This document shows, piece by piece, positions 8,880-14,810 of a stretch of 64,000 nt of DNA (positions are counted from its first letter, which is position 1; each line of letters starts with the position of its first letter). A program made the translations under genes and the position numbers. The notes beneath the pieces are model-generated. The model was not told the origin of the DNA and searched no databases. It saw nothing but the letters and a program-made list of their open reading frames with translations. Source of the stretch: Parabacteroides timonensis (GTDB lineage: Bacteria; Bacteroidota; Bacteroidia; Bacteroidales; Tannerellaceae); the NCBI RefSeq assembly GCF_900128505.1, contig NZ_LT669940.1, positions 418,489 through 482,488 on the forward strand. Reading direction: 5' to 3'.

Positions 8880-10145
8880 TTATTTGTCATTTTGATTGAG
8901 TGAATTAATAATCTTCATCCGCGAAGCTTTGTACGCCGGAATCCCTGCAGAAAGTAGGTTGATAACCAGGCAGACGGCAAACACAGCCAGCAAAACAGGG
9001 ATAGAGATAAGGGTACTTACCGGTATCATGCTGCCTTCAGGAACATCCAATAGCCAGTCGCGCATCTGAAAGACAACCAGATACGACAATATCAGACCGA
9101 TAATACCTCCAAGAACCGAAGTGATCAGGTTTTCAAAAAGAACCTGTATCAGGATCGTATATTTCTTCGCTCCGAAAGCTTTTCGGATGCCGATCTCTTC
9201 CGTACGTTTTTTTATGCGCGAAAGGCTTAGTCCGGAAAGATTGATGGCCGGTATCAGAAGCAGGATCAATAGGATGAAAATTAATTTCCTGTTCTTAATA
9301 GTCATGTTTTCTGCTATTTCCAGGACAGTATTTCCCCTGATATTCATCTGGTAGGCTTTGTTGGTTAACGGGCCTTGCAGATAAAGTATCCAGGGAGCAC
9401 GTTCTGTGGCATATTTTTTTTCCATGGTTCTTGCCTCTTCTATTATAGCCGGGATATCCTTGGTGTTTTCAGCAAGGATGATGGTTTCAAAATGCAGGTC
9501 CTCTTTTTGGAGCGATGTATACGGGATCCATAAATCGCCGAAAGCATGTTTGAATACCGGCGATACATCTTTTACGATGCCTATGATCCGGTAAGGCTTG
9601 AAGTTGATTAAAATGGTTTGTCCCATCGCTGTTTCTCCTTTAAATACTTTTCTTGCAGTCGTTTCCGTTATAACGGCAACAGGTATTCCCGATTCGAATT
9701 CTTCCTGGCTGAATGGCTTCCCCTGTATGAATGAGAAAGAAAATATTTTCCAGTAAATCGCGTCGGAAGCCCTGAGATGCATATTTGTGATATCATTGGA
9801 ACCTTCTTTGCAGACCAATGTAGCCGGGACATCAGTCCTTATGTTGGTGACGCCCGATACATACTGAGGCGTTTTCAGCGGATAAAGATAATCCTTAAGG
9901 ATGTTATAGGGCGGGGTACCCGATTGCCAGCTACCCTTGGTCGTATCTCTTTGAACCTGGTAATTCACATATAATGTACGATCCCTGTTTATTTCCGGTG
10001 AAACACTTATGTTTTGTATCTCATCGGCGACAATGATCGACATGATCATCATAATTGCCAGGGCGGTCCCCATGATTGCAATGATGCTGATAAATTTATT
10101 TTGTTTCAGCATCAGCCATGCCTGTTTGAAATATAGTTTATACAT
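8880..10145 (-). CDS. MacB/FtsX-type ABC transporter permease (first)
   Basis: About 421 residues from the start chosen at 10145 (MYKLYFKQAWLMLKQNK). A longer frame reaching 10229 would overlap the ATPase gene and add a non-homologous N-terminus, so I reject it. It has one N-terminal membrane span, a periplasmic MacB core with 'AVITETTARKVFKGE' and 'GIVKDVSPVFKHAFGDLW', then three FtsX spans with 'EEIGIRKAFGAKKYTILIQ' and the terminal 'GIPAYKASRMKIINSLNQND'. The start lies 19 bp after the ATPase stop and the stop 2 bp before the second permease, so the three transporter genes form one unit. Confidence 0.9.
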   Translation of the reverse strand: MYKLYFKQAWLMLKQNKFISIIAIMGTALAIMMIMSIIVADEIQNISVSPEINRDRTLYVNYQVQRDTTKGSWQSGTPPYNILKDYLYPLKTPQYVSGVTNIRTDVPATLVCKEGSNDITNMHLRASDAIYWKIFSFSFIQGKPFSQEEFESGIPVAVITETTARKVFKGETAMGQTILINFKPYRIIGIVKDVSPVFKHAFGDLWIPYTSLQKEDLHFETIILAENTKDIPAIIEEARTMEKKYATERAPWILYLQGPLTNKAYQMNIRGNTVLEIAENMTIKNRKLIFILLILLLIPAINLSGLSLSRIKKRTEEIGIRKAFGAKKYTILIQVLFENLITSVLGGIIGLILSYLVVFQMRDWLLDVPEGSMIPVSTLISIPVLLAVFAVCLVINLLSAGIPAYKASRMKIINSLNQNDK

Positions 10146-10164
10146 GATAATTCTCTTTTGTGGT

Positions 10165-10833
10165 TTATTCAACCCGTCTTCCGTCGAAGAAGCGGACAAT
10201 TCGTTGGGTAGATTCGGCAATTCGTTCATCGTGGGTAACCATTACAATGGTTGTGCCCTCTTCATTAAGACGGAACAATAGCTCCATAATGTCGAATCCC
10301 ATTTTACTATCTAGATTTCCTGTCGGCTCATCGGCCAGTATGATTTTAGGATTGCCGATAATTGCCCTGGCCAGTGCTACTCGTTGACATTGCCCTCCCG
10401 ATAGTTGGGTGGGGAAATGTCTCATGCGGTGTGATAGTCCTACCTTTTCCAGTACATTTATAGCCGCTTCCCGACGGCTTTTGGCTGTCGAGTTCCGATA
10501 GAGCAGGGGTAGTTCTACGTTATCGAGTACATTCAGTGAATTGATCAGGTGGAAACTCTGAAAAACAAATCCCAGCATTTCATTCCTGAATTCTGCCATC
10601 CTGTTATCCTTCATTTGCGTGGTCTCTACGTTGTCGATGATTATTTTTCCCTGATCCGGCAGATCCAGCAGACCCATAAGGTTAAGTAGTGTACTTTTCC
10701 CACAGCCGGATGGCCCCATAATAGAGAGGAATTCTCCCTCTTTGACTGTCAGGTTCACATTTTCAAGAGCGGTTGTCTCGACTTCTGTTGTGCGGTATAT
10801 TTTAGTTATACCCTCTACTTTGATTATTTCCAT
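10165..10833 (-). CDS. ABC transporter ATP-binding protein (MacB/LolD type)
   Basis: A 222-residue nucleotide-binding subunit: Walker A 'GPSGCGKST', Q-loop in 'FVFQSFHLI', signature 'LSGGQCQRVALARAI', Walker B 'IILADEPTG' and H-loop 'VMVTHDERIAE'. Length and motifs match the LolD/MacB ATPase family that energises FtsX-type permeases. It is the first gene of the five-gene minus-strand series (ATPase, two permeases, NtrC regulator, kinase). A sigma-54 promoter ends 28 bp before its ATG, leaving a predicted leader of about 18 nt, so transcription is probably strictly dependent on the NtrC-type activator. Confidence 0.95.
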   Translation of the reverse strand: MEIIKVEGITKIYRTTEVETTALENVNLTVKEGEFLSIMGPSGCGKSTLLNLMGLLDLPDQGKIIIDNVETTQMKDNRMAEFRNEMLGFVFQSFHLINSLNVLDNVELPLLYRNSTAKSRREAAINVLEKVGLSHRMRHFPTQLSGGQCQRVALARAIIGNPKIILADEPTGNLDSKMGFDIMELLFRLNEEGTTIVMVTHDERIAESTQRIVRFFDGRRVE

Positions 10834-10860
10834 ATTATATATTTTTTCCCGCTATTTTGT

Positions 10861-10877
10861 CTGCAATGGGTATGCCA
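10861..10877 (-). promoter_or_regulatory. Sigma-54 promoter of the ABC exporter/regulator operon
   Basis: On the minus strand the sequence is TGGCAT-N5-TTGCAG: the GG of the -24 element (10876-10875) and the GC of the -12 element (10864-10863) are separated by exactly 10 bp, matching the sigma-54 consensus TGGCAC-N5-TTGC. It lies upstream of the ATPase gene in an operon that itself encodes an NtrC-type activator. The predicted start site is near 10851. Confidence 0.8.
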
Positions 10878-10959
10878 GATTTTTATTCTGTTGAAAATTA
10901 GAGGATGCGATTATTGTGGGCTGTCCGAAATCGGACAAATCTGTCCGCAAGATACAAAA

Positions 10960-11012
10960 AAAGCTCCCACTCTCCGTTTGTCTGTAAAAAACAAATAAAG
11001 AGTGGGAGCTTT
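10960..11012 (-). terminator. Strong isolated terminator hairpin
   Basis: Fourteen-bp perfect arms (10960-10973 and 10999-11012, AAAGCTCCCACTCT and its complement) with an inner TTTGT/ACAAA pairing. On the minus strand it is followed by seven T. The Mfa2-like gene upstream on this strand already has its own terminator at 11297-11328, so this one either backs it up or ends an unannotated transcript from 11.0-11.3 kb. The rest of 10834-11358 holds half-sites (see 11152 and 11244) and no credible gene. Confidence 0.75.
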
Positions 11013-11151
11013 ATTAATTATGTAACCTCCCGGTTATGTTAATTAAGGTTTGCTTGTAGAATTAAGGGATTCTGACAAGCAGAGTATAGGGTAAAATTTC
11101 ACAAATTGTATTGTGTCCACAAATGTACTTGTATAGTTATATAATAGGAGT

Positions 11152-11165
11152 AGGTATTCGTATCA
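11152..11165 (+). promoter_or_regulatory. Fimbrial-type operator half-site (single)
   Basis: GGTATTCGTATCAC at 11152-11165 matches the half-site family found upstream of the fimbrial genes and in the pairs at 11244 and 13177. A partner 21 bp upstream is only weakly matched. It lies beyond the 3' end of the Mfa2-like gene, with no plus-strand gene downstream that it obviously serves. Confidence 0.35.
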
Positions 11166-11243
11166 CACGTAGGCGGTGTTTGCGTCAACCCTTTAGTTTG
11201 TTGACTTGTGTTGATTTTGAAGGAATTATTAACAGGTGTATAG

Positions 11244-11269
11244 CTATCGTGAATAGTGGTATTCCTATC
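11244..11269 (+). promoter_or_regulatory. Paired operator half-sites beyond Mfa2-like copy 1
   Basis: CTATC at 11244 and CTATC at 11265 (the latter within GGTATTCCTATCA) are 21 bp apart on the plus strand. The pair is duplicated at 13177/13198 as part of the tandem duplication. There is no TAnnTTTG box 25 nt downstream here, so the pair does not form the complete promoter layout seen at the fimbrial genes. Confidence 0.4.
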
Positions 11270-11296
11270 ACGGAGAATCGCATATATGAGAAAAAA

Positions 11297-11328
11297 AGCG
11301 GACATTCAGAAATATCCGAATGTCCGCT
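11297..11328 (-). terminator. Terminator of Mfa2-like copy 1
   Basis: Eleven-bp perfect arms (AGCGGACATTC and its complement) around a 10-nt loop, followed on the minus strand by seven T, about 30 bp after the stop codon of the 11359 gene. Confidence 0.85.
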
Positions 11329-11358
11329 AATATGCATATAAAAAATTGAGGGTCGAAA

Positions 11359-12297
11359 TTAATCGATAGTGACGTGCTGAATAACTGTACCCCAGTCTGT
11401 AACAACAATATTGCCACTATTTCTGGAAAGATCGAAAGTCATTTCTGACAATTCTCCTTCGTTTACAGACACTTTCTCCAAATTTTTGACATTTTCGGAA
11501 GAAAGAATCATAGTATCGTCTTTGTAAAGCTCTACAACGATATTGGAAGCCGGCAGGATCGTTGTATTGTCAGCAACAACATTTCCTTTTTCATTTAAAG
11601 TAGCCGGAATGATATATTCAATATCTTCTCCTATCAGTTCACCGTTGTGATTAAAAGAGCTTTTTGTTTTCTTTACTTTATAATAAAAATTACCTTCTTT
11701 TGAATCCAGGACTTTGATGATTCCCTTTGTGATCAAAGAAATAGAAGATACTTTACGTTCGATTTTTAAAGTTTCAGAACTTGATTTAGTTGATGTGTTG
11801 CTTTTCAATGTAACCTGTCCATAGAACAAATCACCTGGTAAAGAAGCTGCAACGCCATTGTTTTGTTTCAGGCTCACCTGTAAATCGGAAATGATGTTAG
11901 CCTGGTTCATTGCACTGATAGTTTCGTTTTCACCGGAAATACCGGCCCATGCTACCACTGTGATCTGTTTTGATCCCGGGCATGCAATTTCGATCGGTTT
12001 AGCCTGCAACAGATACGTTCTGTCGACATTGATTTGTTTGTAGAAATCACCTTGCTGATCGAATACGAACAGAGTAGTCTGGTCTACGTCACCTTTTACA
12101 GTGATATCTTTATTGTCTGAATAAGCTTTTAGAACTACGGAAAAAGAAGAGTTTTCTTGAGAAGTAGCATTTTCAATGATGCTGTTATCAATACCATTAG
12201 AAGTCTCTCCGTCTGCAGAACAACTAGCTAAAGAAATCATAGCGATCAGCATGCAGACAGAAAACAAACAATTTGTGAAAATTTTACCCTTTTTCAT
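11359..12297 (-). CDS. FimB/Mfa2-family fimbrial lipoprotein, copy 1
   Basis: A 312-residue protein. Lipoprotein signal (hydrophobic 9-23, lipobox LASC with Cys26), an Asn/Ser-rich linker, then the Mfa2/FimB-type fold: 'TLFVFDQQGDFYKQI' and 'KQITVVAWAG', which align with 'AKLFVFDANSKLLETREL' and 'LHIVAWGN' of the Mfa2-like protein at 20894. Family members anchor or cap type V (donor-strand exchange) fimbriae in the outer membrane. It is monocistronic with its own promoter and terminator, and about 95% identical to the gene at 13293. The C-terminus 'NIVVTDWGTVIQHVTID' resembles the terminal strand of the fimbrillins. Whether it serves the cluster at 17965-30025 or works alone is unknown. Confidence 0.75.
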   Translation of the reverse strand: MKKGKIFTNCLFSVCMLIAMISLASCSADGETSNGIDNSIIENATSQENSSFSVVLKAYSDNKDITVKGDVDQTTLFVFDQQGDFYKQINVDRTYLLQAKPIEIACPGSKQITVVAWAGISGENETISAMNQANIISDLQVSLKQNNGVAASLPGDLFYGQVTLKSNTSTKSSSETLKIERKVSSISLITKGIIKVLDSKEGNFYYKVKKTKSSFNHNGELIGEDIEYIIPATLNEKGNVVADNTTILPASNIVVELYKDDTMILSSENVKNLEKVSVNEGELSEMTFDLSRNSGNIVVTDWGTVIQHVTID

Positions 12298-12397
12298 GAC
12301 CTTAATTTTTTATATGCTTAATTTACCCTATACTGTCGAAGAGATTTCCCCTTAGGTTAAGACCCTCATCAAAACCTTTTGTCTCTTGTCGACATTG

Positions 12398-12431
12398 CAA
12401 ATGTAGATACAAAAATGACATAAGAGTCAAA
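12398..12431 (-). promoter_or_regulatory. Promoter of Mfa2-like copy 1
   Basis: On the minus strand TTTG (12431-12428) and the -7 box TACATTTG (12405-12398) fit the Bacteroidetes housekeeping promoter, with 22 bp between the boxes. A leader of about 90-100 nt follows and contains the TATAGGGTAAA motif near 12333-12323. Copy 2 has the same layout. Unlike the fimbrillin promoters, no CTATC half-site sits upstream of this box. Confidence 0.6.
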
Positions 12432-12730
12432 TATATGTGAAATAAAAGTTAAAATGATCAAAATAGTTGCTGTAAATATCAAAATGGCATGTGTGAAACT
12501 CTCAAATGAGGGTAAAAGTATCATTTAATACTCTTTTATCGGCACAGAATCGATTCGTAAAAGTGCAGCTATGAACTTTGTTCATGATCTGAGTATATGT
12601 TATGTTGATATAAAAACATATTATGATGATAGAAACACCGCTATAAATAAAACACGCCTGGTTGCAGGTTCATTTGATAAGGGGACAGTTTGTATTTGGA
12701 AAGATATGAGCTTTAAGTAGGAGCAATATT

Positions 12731-13006
12731 TGAGTCTTTTTTATGAGGCTCCGCCTCATGCCGCAGGCTCTCTTTTGCCGTCTGCTTCAGCTGACGGATA
12801 GATTAATGCTCCGGCTTTGCCGGATTCCTCTGTGGGTTTTAACCCCTTTGATATATAATGCTAGTTCCTGTTTTAAAGGGGCTCAAGCCCACAAAGGAAG
12901 AGGCTTTGCCTCCTGTCTTTTATATCCGTCGGTTAAAACCGACGGCAAAATAGAGCCTGCGGCACAAGGCGTTGCCTTGCAATGAAAGATAGCTCACATC
13001 TGATAA
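12731..13006 (+). repeat. Multi-hairpin MITE-like element, copy A
   Basis: A roughly 275-bp intergenic element built from nested short palindromes: ATGAGGCTCCGCCTCAT, GCTCCGGCTTTGCCGGA, GTGGG...CCCAC, AGAGGCTTTGCCTC, CCGTCGG...CCGACGG and CAAGGCGTTGCCTTG. The whole is also one large inverted repeat: the 23-bp arms at 12760-12782 and 12941-12963 differ at one base. A second copy lies in opposite orientation at 17428-17680. It contains an open frame but no plausible protein. No transposase is nearby, so a non-autonomous mobile element or a structured-RNA/terminator repeat are both possible. The rest of 12298-13292 holds the copy-1 promoter, a half-site pair and the copy-2 terminator. Confidence 0.75.
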
Positions 13007-13176
13007 AATGTGAGTTTATAATGTAGAAAACATGAATCATATTTGACAAGAGTCGTCCGTGCACCTGGTTCTTTGTGTATGATAGGTAAAAATATCATAC
13101 ATGATACCTTTGCCTATTATCTTGGATGCTGTATCTAAAGAATCTGATTTTGTAACATGTATTTACAGATGTATGA

Positions 13177-13202
13177 CTATCAAATAGGGTGGTATTCCTA
13201 TC
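13177..13202 (+). promoter_or_regulatory. Paired operator half-sites beyond Mfa2-like copy 2
   Basis: CTATC at 13177 and CTATC at 13198 (within GGTATTCCTATCA), 21 bp apart; the duplicate of the pair at 11244/11265, displaced by 1933 bp. No full promoter follows in the fimbrial register. Confidence 0.4.
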
Positions 13203-13230
13203 ACGGAGAATCGCGTATTTGAAAAAAAAC

Positions 13231-13262
13231 GGCGCACACGCGGAACAATCCGGATGTACGCC
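13231..13262 (-). terminator. Imperfect terminator of Mfa2-like copy 2
   Basis: This is the equivalent of the copy-1 terminator but with about three mismatches in the stem (GGCGCACACGCGGA against GGCGTACATCCGGA), followed on the minus strand by eight T. It is probably weaker than its twin. Confidence 0.6.
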
Positions 13263-13292
13263 TTTATGCATATAAAAAATTGAGGGTCGAAA

Positions 13293-14231
13293 TTAATCGA
13301 TAGTGACGTGCTGAATAACTGTACCCCAGTCTGTTACAACAATATTGCCACTATTTCTGGAAAGATCGAAAGTCATTTCTGACAGTTCTCCTTCGTTTAC
13401 AGACACTTTCTCCAAATTTTTGACATTTTCGGAAGAAAGAATCATAGTATCGTCTTTATAAAGCTCTACAGTGATATTAGAAGCCGGCAGGATCGTTGTA
13501 TTATCAGCAACGACATTTCCTTTTTCATTTAAAGTGGCCGGAATGATATATTCAATATCTTCTCCTGTCAATTCACCGTTGTGATTAAAAGAGCTTTTTG
13601 TTTTCTTTACTTTATAATAAAAATCGCCTTCTTTTGAATCCAAAACTTTGATAATTCCTTTTGTAACCAAAGAAATGGAAGACACTTTGCGTTCGATTTT
13701 CAAAGTTTCAGTACTTGATTTTGTCAATGTGTTGCTTTTCAATGTAACCTGTCCGTAGAACAAATCACCTGGCAAAGATGCTGCAACGCCATTATTTTGT
13801 TTCAGGCTCACCTGTAAATCAGAAATGATGTTAGCCTGGTTCATTGCACTGATAGTTTCGTTTTCACCAGAAATACCGGCCCATGCTACCACTGTGATCT
13901 GTTTTGATCCCGGACATGCTATTTCGATCGGTTTAGCCTGCAACAGATACGTTCTGTCAACATTGATTTGTTTGTAGAAATCACCTTGCTGATCGAATAC
14001 GAACAATGTAGTCTGGTCCACATCGCCTTTAACCGTAATGTCTTTGTTGTCTGAATAAGCTTTCAGAACGACTGAAAAAGAAGTATTTCCTTGATTAGAA
14101 GCATTTTCGATGATGCTGTTGTCGATACTGGAAGTGGCATCGCTGTCTGCAGAGCAACTGGCTAAAGAGATCATAGCGATCAGCATGCAAACAGAAAACA
14201 AACAATTTGTGAAAATTTTACCCTTTTTCAT
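13293..14231 (-). CDS. FimB/Mfa2-family fimbrial lipoprotein, copy 2
   Basis: A 312-residue near-duplicate of the gene at 11359, with the same lipobox, the same 'LFVFDQQGDF' and 'ITVVAWAG' motifs and the same C-terminus. By eye there are 16 amino-acid differences, ten of them within about 23 residues just after the lipidated Cys26 (for example DGETSNG against DSDATSS); the rest are scattered conservative changes. The duplication unit also includes the promoter, leader, terminator and downstream half-site pair (about 1.3 kb each). This copy, together with the hybrid regulator, lies between the inverted multi-hairpin elements. Function is inferred as fimbrial anchor or tip-associated lipoprotein; clustering of differences in the linker suggests a relaxed or diversifying surface-proximal segment. 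Confidence 0.75.
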   Translation of the reverse strand: MKKGKIFTNCLFSVCMLIAMISLASCSADSDATSSIDNSIIENASNQGNTSFSVVLKAYSDNKDITVKGDVDQTTLFVFDQQGDFYKQINVDRTYLLQAKPIEIACPGSKQITVVAWAGISGENETISAMNQANIISDLQVSLKQNNGVAASLPGDLFYGQVTLKSNTLTKSSTETLKIERKVSSISLVTKGIIKVLDSKEGDFYYKVKKTKSSFNHNGELTGEDIEYIIPATLNEKGNVVADNTTILPASNITVELYKDDTMILSSENVKNLEKVSVNEGELSEMTFDLSRNSGNIVVTDWGTVIQHVTID

Positions 14232-14334
14232 GACCTTAACTTTTTATATGCATTGAAATTACCCTATACTGTCGGAGAGATTTTACCCTTCGGTTAAGAC
14301 CCTCATCAAAACCTTTTCTCTCTCAGAGATATTG

Positions 14335-14368
14335 CAAATATAGTTACAAAAACGAGATGGGTGACGAA
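14335..14368 (-). promoter_or_regulatory. Promoter of Mfa2-like copy 2
   Basis: On the minus strand the -7 box TATATTTG (14342-14335) is preceded by TTCG at 14368-14365, at the same spacing as the TTTG -33 box of copy 1. The leader contains TATAGGGTAA near 14270-14261. The single-base change in the -33 box may make this promoter weaker than copy 1. Confidence 0.55.
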
Positions 14369-14512
14369 TATATGTGAAATAAAAGTTAAAACGATCAAAA
14401 TGATTGCTGAAAATGTCAAGTAAGCGATTGCAAAACTCTCAAACGGAAGTGAAAAATATCATTTTAGGCTTATTTCTCTCCTGCTCTCGCTGGCTGTTTG
14501 GTAAAAGCGAGT

Positions 14513-14539
14513 GATACGAATAGCACTGTTGGTGATAGG
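14513..14539 (-). promoter_or_regulatory. Paired operator half-sites between copy 2 and the hybrid regulator
   Basis: On the minus strand GTATTCCTATCACC and CTATTCGTATCACT form a direct repeat with their TATC elements 21 bp apart (T at 14537 and 14516). The pair lies in the divergent gap 14232-14810, about 175 bp upstream of the copy-2 -7 box and about 200 bp upstream of the regulator's probable promoter, so it could serve either gene. The rest of this gap shows only low-complexity AT-rich sequence. Confidence 0.45.
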
Positions 14540-14717
14540 AATACGCCATGTTTTAATTGGTGTGTGCCCGGACAGAAGTGGTTGTGTTATTTTTTGAGGC
14601 GATGAAAAGTTCTGTTGGGTAATACCAATCGTCATAAATTACCGAAATAAATATGATAATCATGTCTTTTAATGAAAAAAAGGAGCCGTTGATGTTCGAA
14701 AAACGGAATATTATTGT

Positions 14718-14725
14718 CATATTTG
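14718..14725 (+). promoter_or_regulatory. Candidate -7 box of the hybrid regulator gene
   Basis: CATATTTG differs from TAnnTTTG at the first base; it lies 86 bp before the ATG at 14811. No -33 box stands out. Confidence 0.3.
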
Positions 14726-14810
14726 TGCATGGATTATGCAGCGATTAAAATTTACAGTTGTGGAGGTCGGGGTATAGAATAATCTTGGAACTAAAATAAT
14801 ATAATCAATT

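Noticed and set aside
10146..10229. A longer N-terminus for the first permease
   Set aside because: It would overlap the ATPase gene by 65 bp and adds residues unlike MacB/FtsX permeases; the ATG at 10145 gives the standard N-terminus.
11099..11305. A 68-codon minus-strand frame in the gap after Mfa2-like copy 1
   Set aside because: It spans the terminator hairpin and half-sites and has no protein-like pattern.
12743..12985. Open frames of 60-80 codons inside the multi-hairpin elements (also 17453-17638)
   Set aside because: They consist of palindromic repeat sequence; the two element copies do not conserve a common frame, so they are not genes.
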